Positions 8,414-15,295 of a DNA stretch of 64,000 bases are shown piece after piece. Under the pieces are notes generated by a model. It worked only from the letters and a program-made list of their open reading frames with translations. It ran no database searches and was not told the DNA's origin. The position numbers and the translations under genes are program-made. Origin of the DNA: Psychrobacillus sp. FSL K6-2836 (GTDB taxonomy: Bacteria; Bacillota; Bacilli; Bacillales_A; Planococcaceae); the NCBI RefSeq assembly GCF_038003085.1, contig NZ_JBBOOM010000001.1, positions 2,914,001-2,978,000 on the forward strand, in the 5' to 3' direction. The first letter of the stretch is position 1; each line of letters begins with the position of its first letter.

Positions 8414-9055
8414 ATGAGAAATAATGGGGATTCCTTAAAGGTATTATTAACATTAGTAATAGTTATATTGGCTGCATGTGGAAACTCGTCTGAAGAGTCT
8501 AGTGCTACGTTAGACAATAAGTCACAAAATAATAACTTAACTCAAAATACAAATAACGATTCAACAGAAAATACTGCTAAGACCGACAACAATGATACAG
8601 ACACTATTAATAAAGACAATAATGATTCAAAAGAAAATGTGGATACATCAAACAATGTAATTGTAAAAGAAGAAAAACCGCCTACAAATAATACTGAGGG
8701 AAGTTTACAGGAAGAGTATCTCAAGAAAATAAATTATACTAAAAAAGAAGCGGAAGAATTGGTGGCAACAGATTCTTCGACATACGCTTTGAAAAAAGTG
8801 GAAAACGATAGATGGGATATTTGGGATGAATTGTTGAATGAAATTTATGGAGTTCTAAAGGAGCAACTGTCGGACAAAGAGATGAACCAATTAAGAGAAG
8901 AACAACGAAATTGGATAAAATATAGAGATGATTGTGCGCTGGAAGCATCACTAAAATATAAAGGCGGTACACAGGAACACTTAGAATATGTGGCTGTGCT
9001 AACAAATCTTACAGAAGAAAGATGCTATGAGTTAGTTTCAAATTATATGAAGTAA
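8414..9055 (+). CDS. DUF1311 (LprI-like) lipoprotein
   Basis: Start ATG 8414 follows AGAGGTG; the in-frame ORF from 8375 lacks a site. A signal peptide ends in the lipobox VILAAC, followed by about 85 low-complexity Asn/Asp/Ser/Thr residues as a surface spacer. The C-terminal about 100 residues form a DUF1311 domain: WDELLNEIYGVLKEQL, LREEQRNWIKYRDDC and EERCYELV. The two Cys could form the disulfide typical of LprI-type domains. Relatives include lysozyme-inhibitor-like proteins, but function here is unproven. A paralog without those Cys lies at 49482-50081. Confidence 0.8.
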   Translation: MRNNGDSLKVLLTLVIVILAACGNSSEESSATLDNKSQNNNLTQNTNNDSTENTAKTDNNDTDTINKDNNDSKENVDTSNNVIVKEEKPPTNNTEGSLQEEYLKKINYTKKEAEELVATDSSTYALKKVENDRWDIWDELLNEIYGVLKEQLSDKEMNQLREEQRNWIKYRDDCALEASLKYKGGTQEHLEYVAVLTNLTEERCYELVSNYMK

Positions 9056-9171
9056 TATTTTAACAATGATGAGTAATTGGTTATCCATATTCAGGTTTAT
9101 AAAGTTAATTTAATCAAACTTTATTCCAAAGCTACAAATGTAACTGAATAATAACGATATTTAGTTAATGA

Positions 9172-9203
9172 AACAGACACACAAAATAATGTGTCTGTTT
9201 TTT
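9172..9203 (+). terminator. Rho-independent terminator after the DUF1311 lipoprotein
   Basis: The 10-bp stem AACAGACACA / TGTGTCTGTT has an 8-nt loop and a T-rich tail. Confidence 0.85.
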
Positions 9204-9481
9204 CTATTTATTGTACAAAAGGGAAAGAATGACAATATTTTTGAAAACTACTGGTACGCTATCACTTGATTGAATATAAACGTTAATTAAATAGTTGTTA
9301 TATTGTTTTGATAATTTTTACTTTCTAGTTTTATTTGTAATGTAAGATTGGACAATTTTATTCAAATTATACGGGGTGGGAAAACACTTGAAATATCAGT
9401 GAGAACAATTATAAAAGCATAATTATTTTTTTAGAATAGAGTTGTTTAAGATATATATATTATTTCATATATTGCAAAATT

Positions 9482-9513
9482 CTAAAAAGACGTAATGGAA
9501 GCGTCATTTTTTT
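9482..9513 (+). terminator. Small hairpin with T run
   Basis: AAAAAGACG pairs with CGTCATTTTTTTT around a 9-nt loop. No gene ends immediately upstream, so it may end a short transcript or read-through from 9.2 kb. Confidence 0.45.
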
Positions 9514-9535
9514 TAATCAGAGTAACACTAATTGG

Positions 9536-9606
9536 TAACAAAGCTTTGTTATATTAAAGTAGGCAGATGATGGTGCTGCCGGAAAATTTGAGTAATGTTT
9601 TTACTC
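9536..9606 (+). promoter_or_regulatory. Palindrome and structured leader upstream of the acidic repeat protein
   Basis: The 16-bp perfect palindrome TAACAAAGCTTTGTTA (9536-9551) overlaps a -10-like TATATT (9550-9555). It is followed by two short hairpins: GGCAG/CTGCC (9562-9580) and GAGTAA/TTACTC (9590-9606). Together with the next 80 bases this gives a 5' leader of about 130 nt. It was not recognised as a known riboswitch class. The rest of the 640-base gap (9055-9694) shows nothing else. Confidence 0.45.
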
Positions 9607-9694
9607 GGACTGGGAGATGAAACGATAAGTAACGGAGTTTATGAAAAATCCATCCTATCAGTAGAAAAAAATACGAATTAGGAGAGATCAAGTA

Positions 9695-11179
9695 ATGAAT
9701 AAAAAACAAATGGATTCTAAGAGAGTAAATAAAAAATTATCGAAGAAAGTAGCGCCACTAGTAATGTCAACATCAATGATAGCTGCAACCTTTTTAGCGG
9801 CTGGTGCACCTATTTCTGCGGCAGAGCTTGATACAAAGAGCGTTAACCCGGAAGTTATTGAACAATTGAATAATCATGGTCAGGAAGTATCTGCATTAGC
9901 AAAAAGTCTACCAGGATCTCCGGAAAAAGGTAAACTAGTTAGCGAACAAGCTCGAGCTAATTCTGACACAACTAATGATGATCCAGATAATATAGATGAA
10001 ATAAATAATAATGTGCCACAAGAAGGTGAAATAAGTGACGATACAGCAGTTGAAGAAGACGCAGCAACTGAAGAACCAGAAACCCCAACAACTGAAGATA
10101 GCCAAGTAGAAGATGGAACAGAAACAGTTGAAGAAGACGTAGTTGCTGAAGAACCAGAGACTCCAACTGCTGAAGATGGCCAAGTAGAAGATGGAACAGA
10201 AACAGTTGAAGAAGAAGGAACAGCTGAAGAACCAGAAGTACCAACAGCTGAAGATGGTCAAGTAGAAGATGGAACAGAAACAGTTGAAGAAGACGTAGTT
10301 GTTGAAGAACCAGAAACCCCAACAACTGATGATGGTCAAGTAGAAGATGGAACAGAAACAGTTGAAGAAGACGTAGTTGTTGAAGAACCAGAAACCCCAA
10401 CAACTGAAGATAGCCAAGTAGAAGATGGAACAGAAACAGTTGAAGAAGAAGAAGAAGTTATTGAAGAACCAGAAACCCCAACAACTGATGATGGTCAAGT
10501 AGAAGATGGAACAGAAACAGTTGAAGAAGAAGGAACAGCTGAAGAACCAGAAGTACCAACAACTGAAGATGGTCAAGTAGATGGTTCACAAAATCAAGAA
10601 GATGACTCTAGTACATGGGTAGATGAAACTTATCAATTTATCGGTGATGGCTATCAAAGTGTTATAGGATACTATCAAACACTTATTGAACAAAAGTTAG
10701 CTCAAACAAGTGAAGAACCAGAAAACGTTGAAGCTATTGATGTAGTATCCGATGTATCTGCTGATTCTGGTGAAAAAGATACAACAACTTTAGAAGCAGA
10801 CTCGTCTCAAGACATCTCTGTTGATAACGAAAATACAGATTTAACAAATGATATTAACGTTAATCTAGAAAGCCCAGTGGTCGTAGAAAATGAAGAGCAA
10901 CCTTCTGATGTAGAAACACCAGAGGAAATCGTAGAATTAGTAGGAAATACAGTATCAGATCTTGAGGAACCAGTACAAAAAGTAGAAGATACAGTATCGG
11001 ATCTTGAGGTACCAGTACAAACAGTAAATGAAGAAGAAAGTTTGGCAACTGAAACAGAACAAGTAAGTCAAAATGAGGTAGAAAAAGAATCAGAACAAAT
11101 CTCTTTAAAGGATAAAGTAGTTGGATACTATCAAGACCTAGTAGCTTCATTCGCTAACTTTATGAACTTCTTAAAATAA
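9695..11179 (+). CDS. Secreted acidic repeat-rich surface protein of unknown function
   Basis: 494 residues with an AGGAG site upstream. A long signal peptide has a very basic start (MNKKQMDSKRVNKKLSKK) and probable cleavage after PISAA (about residue 43). Residues about 121-300 consist of seven degenerate 26-residue repeats with core EEPETPT..GQVEDGTETVE, very rich in Glu and Thr/Pro. A linker contains YQSVIGYYQTLIEQK. Two VSDLE.PVQ repeats follow, then an amphipathic C-terminus DKVVGYYQDLVASFANFMNF. No LPXTG or SLH anchor is visible. An in-frame duplicate of the C-terminal about 60 residues lies at 12598. A cell-surface spacer or adhesive role is possible but unproven. Confidence 0.8.
   Translation: MNKKQMDSKRVNKKLSKKVAPLVMSTSMIAATFLAAGAPISAAELDTKSVNPEVIEQLNNHGQEVSALAKSLPGSPEKGKLVSEQARANSDTTNDDPDNIDEINNNVPQEGEISDDTAVEEDAATEEPETPTTEDSQVEDGTETVEEDVVAEEPETPTAEDGQVEDGTETVEEEGTAEEPEVPTAEDGQVEDGTETVEEDVVVEEPETPTTDDGQVEDGTETVEEDVVVEEPETPTTEDSQVEDGTETVEEEEEVIEEPETPTTDDGQVEDGTETVEEEGTAEEPEVPTTEDGQVDGSQNQEDDSSTWVDETYQFIGDGYQSVIGYYQTLIEQKLAQTSEEPENVEAIDVVSDVSADSGEKDTTTLEADSSQDISVDNENTDLTNDINVNLESPVVVENEEQPSDVETPEEIVELVGNTVSDLEEPVQKVEDTVSDLEVPVQTVNEEESLATETEQVSQNEVEKESEQISLKDKVVGYYQDLVASFANFMNFLK
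10055..10595 (+). repeat. In-frame tandem repeat, seven units of about 78 bp
   Basis: The block GAAGATGGAACAGAAACAGT and its surroundings recur seven times at roughly 78-bp spacing, each unit encoding one 26-residue acidic repeat. Units fall into sub-types (EDVVVEEPETP, EEGTAEEPEVP), indicating expansion by unequal exchange. The unit number is likely to vary between strains. Confidence 0.85.
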
Positions 11180-11231
11180 GAGTGACCGGAAACGAGTAAT
11201 ATGAAAATAAGAGGCTGGGCCAGAACCCCAA

Positions 11232-11269
11232 AACAGCATTTTTCTCTGTGAGAAAAATGCTGTTTTTTT
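11232..11269 (+). terminator. Strong terminator after the acidic repeat protein
   Basis: The 15-bp stem AACAGCATTTTTCTC / GAGAAAAATGCTGTT has a 3-nt loop and a run of T. Confidence 0.9.
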
Positions 11270-11280
11270 GCTGGGCACAA

Positions 11281-11384
11281 AATTGATTTCCATTCCAGGG
11301 ACGCTTTCCACGGGCGCGGCCTGCGCCTGTAGTCTCAGGCGTCACGCTATTCCCGTAGGAGTCGCCCCTCCATTCCAATCAATT
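11281..11384 (-). repeat. GC-rich MITE-like dispersed repeat, copy 2 (inverted)
   Basis: It is bounded by perfect 8-bp terminal inverted repeats AATTGATT / AATCAATT. Read on the minus strand it carries GGCGACTCCTACGGGAATAG and CCCGTGGAAAGCGTCC, matching copy 1 at 5289-5477 but about 85 bases shorter in the middle. Bases 11385-11720 hold no gene or other recognisable element. Confidence 0.7.
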
Positions 11385-11720
11385 TCATTAAATATCCATT
11401 ATTTAGTAAAGGTTTCTCCTTATCCAATAAAATTTCTACTTCTGTCCTAGCCTCCTTTTTGTGGTAGGGATGATTAGTATTGTTGAGATACGCTCGATAT
11501 ATCTTTTTATCATATTGTTGTTTTATGCCGAATGTCCATTTAACTTATATTATTGTTTCATCAGTCTGGTTATTTTATTCGCTCACTATTATCGATACAT
11601 GAGAAATTCAAGTCACACTTAACCTTGTGTTTAGTGTGATTGATGTCGTGGTTATTGTATTATGGATAATAGAACAACTGCCTTAACAAATACTTAAATA
11701 TAAAAATTAAGGAGAATTAT

Positions 11721-12290
11721 ATGGCCTGGAGCAAATTGAAGCAAAATCTAGAGAGTTTTCTCTGTCCTGCATTATATGGAAGGGTTGAATACCGTTCAAC
11801 CAGCTACCGTTATTTACCTGATAAAGCAGGAACTTGTTATATTGCGGTTGATAAAAAGAATGTATTCAATATGAGTGATAAAACTACCTTAATCAGATGG
11901 TATCAGACAGAGCTCGAAATTAAGAATGATTCAGGTATCCAAATTCCTATCAACGATGAGGAAATTGAAGTGGTAAGAAAAGAAACCAAGGGGAAAGTTC
12001 CGGAAGATCGGCTACTAGTAATTGCAAGGGGTAAAAAAATATCAGAATATGCAAAGGAGCTTTTTTCAGCGCAGTCATCATTAACTAAATCAAATTTTAC
12101 CGTTGTAGCTAATAAGTTCTTATCCTCTTCTGTAGAGGAAAGCTTAAAGAGCAATGATATCCTATTAAATATTCTAGCTTTGGTGGACAGACGGGTTGGC
12201 AAAAAACGAATTCTAAAAATGGCTGAGGAAATGAAGTTAAAGCATCCAATTGTGCAGTATTTTTATGAACTACGACTTAGGACGTTTTGA
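11721..12290 (+). CDS. Conserved hypothetical protein (SF0329-like family)
   Basis: 189 residues with a GGAG site upstream. The start MAWSKLKQNLESFLCPALYGRVEYRST and YLPDKAGTCYIAVDKK agree with a small cytoplasmic family I recall as SF0329. No catalytic motif is evident, and the basic C-terminus VDRRVGKKRILKMAEEMKLKHP looks helical. It is monocistronic, lying between the acidic surface protein and the relic of that protein. Function unknown. Confidence 0.75.
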   Translation: MAWSKLKQNLESFLCPALYGRVEYRSTSYRYLPDKAGTCYIAVDKKNVFNMSDKTTLIRWYQTELEIKNDSGIQIPINDEEIEVVRKETKGKVPEDRLLVIARGKKISEYAKELFSAQSSLTKSNFTVVANKFLSSSVEESLKSNDILLNILALVDRRVGKKRILKMAEEMKLKHPIVQYFYELRLRTF

Positions 12291-12500
12291 TAATAAATAA
12301 CTCATCATCTTAACATCACTTATTGCGAAAAATTTATCGAGAAGTAGATTTTTGTTTTATCCATGGGTTGATTAACAGAAGAATGGAACCCTTACATCTC
12401 CTGAAAACCTTACATTACTTATTGATTTCCTTCATTTTCAATCCAAGAGAAACTTTACCGAGCTAGCAATGATTAATAAATTCGGGAAAATCAAGGAATT

Positions 12501-12546
12501 GAGGCTACCCATTAGTTGTGCAAACTTTTGGGAAGCTTCTTTTTTC
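12501..12546 (+). terminator. Terminator-like copy of the short repeat at 5030
   Basis: It shares GAGGCT, ATTAGTTGTG and GGGAAGCTTCTTTT with the terminator at 5030-5073, in the same order and spacing. It lies 210 bases after the nearest gene, so it may be a displaced copy rather than that gene's own terminator. Confidence 0.5.
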
Positions 12547-12597
12547 ATTTCTTTTCTAATGTGGAGATAGACATTCTTGGTGATTTGATCAATTTCA

Positions 12598-12783
12598 GTG
12601 TCAGATTTAGAAAAACCAGTACAAACAGTTGATGAAGAAGTAAGTTTGGCTACTGAAACAGAACAAATAAGTCAAAACGAGGTAGAAAATGAATCCGACC
12701 AAATCTCTTTAAAAGATAAAATAGTAGGATACTATCAAGATTTAGTAGCTTCATTCGCTAACTTTATGAACTTCTTAAAATAA
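12598..12783 (+). pseudogene. 5'-truncated duplicate of the acidic surface protein C-terminus
   Basis: The open frame of 61 codons from a GTG is near-identical to the last 61 residues of the protein at 9695-11179; the final 20 residues (YYQDLVASFANFMNF and neighbours) are unchanged. Homology begins abruptly at SDLE. There is no ribosome binding site, signal peptide or repeat region, so it is best read as the remnant of a second tandem copy. Synonymous differences show the duplication is not recent. Confidence 0.75.
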
Positions 12784-12842
12784 GAGGGACTCTCTAGAAT
12801 AATCGAACGTAGTATAAGAGTTTAATGGCTTTGAATAAAAAG

Positions 12843-12887
12843 AGGAGGGGGAATGAAAAAGAAGAATATTCATCCCCCCCTTTTTTT
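12843..12887 (+). terminator. Terminator after the relic
   Basis: GAGGGGGAATGAA pairs with TTCATCCCCCCC and is followed by seven T. It was presumably the original terminator of the duplicated gene. Confidence 0.75.
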
Positions 12888-13074
12888 GAGTAAAGTGTAA
12901 AAAAGACTACCTAAATGGATGCTAATATTTTGCTAACACAATCAAGTGAAAAATAGTAAATTCCAGTTCTTTTCCGTAAGTTTGTTTGCCAACAATGTAC
13001 TTACATTTTCGATTATATTCGCATCCAACGAAGGGCTAACAGGTACGATATTAATTGAATTTGGTATTAAGTTT

Positions 13075-13115
13075 GCAATAGAAAAAGCCCACGAATTGTG
13101 AGCTTTTTCTATTGC
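13075..13115. terminator. Perfect 14-bp inverted repeat, likely bidirectional terminator
   Basis: GCAATAGAAAAAGC / GCTTTTTCTATTGC with a 13-nt loop. On the plus strand it forms the end of a short open stretch (about 12950-13100, ending IEKAHEL then a stop) that may be a gene relic; I cannot identify it. Nothing else is seen between 12890 and 13310. Confidence 0.5.
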
Positions 13116-13312
13116 AAAATGATTTTTAATTATGCCTTGTTTTGTTGAGCGGCTACCCAAATATTTGTATCTGCGATTGTTGGGTTAGCAAGGTAATGAC
13201 CGCGGTTAAGATATAAAACATAAAATTATTCCTCTTTCTAGTTAAAATAAGTAATATGAAATTGACTCAGTTAAATAAAGTATAAGATGGTTTACAAAAA
13301 AATTAAAATATT

Positions 13313-13340
13313 TGAACGAAACAAAGAATCGTCGCGTCTA
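13313..13340 (+). promoter_or_regulatory. Putative ECF-type promoter of the second sigma operon
   Basis: TGAACG, 16 bases, CGTCTA lies 21 bases before the sigma start codon. It has the same architecture as the motif at 5574-5602. The implied leader is very short, carrying just the GAAGGAGG site. Confidence 0.5.
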
Positions 13341-13361
13341 ATGGGGGAAGGAGGCGAAAGG

Positions 13362-13862
13362 ATGGATTTTGAAATCGTGCAGCGTGCTATTCGTGGTGAT
13401 CAACAAGCGATACTTTTACTAATTGAAAAGGATGAAGAAATTTTATATCGCATTGCTTTTACATATATGAAAAATGAGCAAGATGCTTTAGACGTTATGC
13501 AGGAGCTTTTTTACAAGGCGCTTAAAAAAATGCATACCGTCAAGCAGCATGAATACGCCAGAACATGGCTCGTGCGTGTCTTGATCAATTGTTGTAAAGA
13601 TCATTTACGAAAACGACAACTAACCGTTCCAATTGAGGAAAATCACCTGTTTGAATGGGTCATCTATTCAGATATGGAGAGGTTATTGGAACATTTATCC
13701 TTATCTGAGCAGCAACTCGTTTATATGAAATATTTTCAGCAACTAAAAAACAAAGAAATTGCGGAGCTAAATCGAATTCCTGAGGGCACTGTAAAGTCTA
13801 AGCTTCATCACATACTAAAGAAGCTTAGAAACTTCGCTGGAGAAAAGGAGGACTGGCTATGA
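13362..13862 (+). CDS. ECF RNA polymerase sigma factor (SigV/SigW-like)
   Basis: 166 residues from ATG 13362, which follows GAAGGAGG by eight bases; the longer frame from 13287 has no site. Sigma-2 contains EEILYRIAFTYMKNEQDALDVMQELFYKA and TWLVRVLINCCKDHLRKR. Sigma-4 contains LSEQQLVYMKYFQQLKNKEIAELNRIPEGTVKSKLHH. It overlaps the downstream anti-sigma gene (ATGA). Confidence 0.93.
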   Translation: MDFEIVQRAIRGDQQAILLLIEKDEEILYRIAFTYMKNEQDALDVMQELFYKALKKMHTVKQHEYARTWLVRVLINCCKDHLRKRQLTVPIEENHLFEWVIYSDMERLLEHLSLSEQQLVYMKYFQQLKNKEIAELNRIPEGTVKSKLHHILKKLRNFAGEKEDWL

Positions 13863-15115
13863 GTAAATTACAGATTGACGTCCCGAAGGAGAAACTACAA
13901 CATGTTCGAATGGAAACGTTTCGTAAAGTTCAGCAAGAAGAAAGAACAAAGAAGCGCATTGTTTCGGTTGCAATAGTTGCTTTGTTTTGCGTAAGTATTT
14001 TATATTCAATTCGCGTTTCTCCTACTATTGCTAGTTATGTTGAAAAAATACCTGGTTTTGAAGCAATTGTTACGGCGGTTAGAATGGATAAAGGGATACA
14101 AGATGTTGTAGATAATCATTACTATGAGGAGATCAATGAGATGCGTTCCGAAAGTGGCTTATCACTTACATTGCAAGGCGTGATTGCAGATTATTCGGGA
14201 TTTGTACTTTTCTATGACGCGGATGCCTCATTTGATATTTCCAAATTAAATTTGGAAGAAGTTCAATTATTCCAAGGAGACGATGAAGTACAAGGTAACA
14301 ATACATTTATCAAGAATGTAAGTGATCAAACACATATCTCTTCAACAGTAGAATATAACTTTTCAGAGCCCATTTCTTATATATCAAAGGATTTTAAAGC
14401 TGTTTTTCATTTTAATGATAAAGTGAAGGGGAAAATTGAAATTACGGTACCGTTTACACTACAAAATGAAATCGCAGAAGAAAAAATAATTGCTGCGAAT
14501 CGTATTGTAGATGTCGATGGTCAGAATCTTACGATTACACAAATCCGCCGATCTCCATTAAAAGTGGCTCTCGATATTGAAATAGACGAAGCGAATACAA
14601 TGCAAATATTAGCGCTCGATGATATTGCAGTCGTGACGGAGAGCGGTGAGAGAAGAGATAGCATTAGACAAGGCATTACAACACACGGTAATATTCGTGA
14701 AGGTAAATATACGGTCTATTTGCAAAGTAATTATTTCGATGATCCAGAGTCACTCAAGGTTATAATTGGAGCTGTTCATGCCGTTCCAAAGGGAGAGGAT
14801 TTTATCGAAGTGGATTTTGGCACAAAAGAAGTACTTTCGAAGCCTGATTATTTCCCTTGGGATGTCTCCGTTGCGCAGCAAGATGTATCAGTTGCTATAA
14901 ATAAAGGGGAACAGGGTAGGTTTTTGATACTAGCTGATGCTGTAAAAGAAGATGGTACGAAGTTAGGAGTTATGGGTGGCAATGTTTCACGAGATGAGCA
15001 GTATGTAACTGAGACGACGCAATTTGAAGAGTATGATGGCAAAGCAAAAATATATATCAACTATTATTCCAATCCTATTGGAAAAAATATCGAACTGAAT
15101 ATTCCATTGCAATAA
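13859..15115 (+). CDS. DUF4179-type anti-sigma factor
   Basis: 418 residues. The N-terminal cytoplasmic part (1-33) contains KEKLQHVRMETFRKVQQEERTKKR. One membrane segment (about 34-52) is followed by a DUF4179-like region (residues about 60-150) and a large extracellular beta-rich region resembling the DUF5643 partner domain. It is translationally coupled to the ECF sigma gene, the classic sigma/anti-sigma arrangement. It probably binds the sigma factor through its N-terminus and senses an envelope signal outside. Confidence 0.85.
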   Translation: MSKLQIDVPKEKLQHVRMETFRKVQQEERTKKRIVSVAIVALFCVSILYSIRVSPTIASYVEKIPGFEAIVTAVRMDKGIQDVVDNHYYEEINEMRSESGLSLTLQGVIADYSGFVLFYDADASFDISKLNLEEVQLFQGDDEVQGNNTFIKNVSDQTHISSTVEYNFSEPISYISKDFKAVFHFNDKVKGKIEITVPFTLQNEIAEEKIIAANRIVDVDGQNLTITQIRRSPLKVALDIEIDEANTMQILALDDIAVVTESGERRDSIRQGITTHGNIREGKYTVYLQSNYFDDPESLKVIIGAVHAVPKGEDFIEVDFGTKEVLSKPDYFPWDVSVAQQDVSVAINKGEQGRFLILADAVKEDGTKLGVMGGNVSRDEQYVTETTQFEEYDGKAKIYINYYSNPIGKNIELNIPLQ

Positions 15116-15121
15116 GGTGCA

Positions 15122-15160
15122 GATGTTCAAAAAGGAGAACCTTTTTGAACATCTTTTTTT
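15122..15160 (+). terminator. Strong terminator of the second ECF operon
   Basis: The 14-bp stem GATGTTCAAAAAGG / CCTTTTTGAACATC has a 4-nt loop and seven T. Confidence 0.92.
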
Positions 15161-15295
15161 ATATTGCAGACTACTTGTACCAGCTCCGTATAAAATCTAC
15201 CAAATAACATGTTTCAGTTCGTAGGAAACTCTGTTATTCTACTGCCACTTAATATAGTATTAAAATAGAAAATATAAAATAAAGGCAGGATTTAA

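Noticed and set aside
9560-9694. Known riboswitch (c-di-GMP, c-di-AMP, T-box) upstream of the acidic protein
   Set aside because: None of the conserved cores of these classes could be matched; only simple hairpins are visible.
9935-10576. Long minus-strand open frames (213 and 143 codons) across the acidic repeats
   Set aside because: They are shadows of GAA-rich repeat codons, giving Phe/Cys or Leu monotony with no ribosome binding site; the plus-strand protein has a signal peptide and site.
12942-13160. Minus-strand 72-codon frame
   Set aside because: No ribosome binding site and it contains the perfect hairpin at 13075; more likely non-coding.
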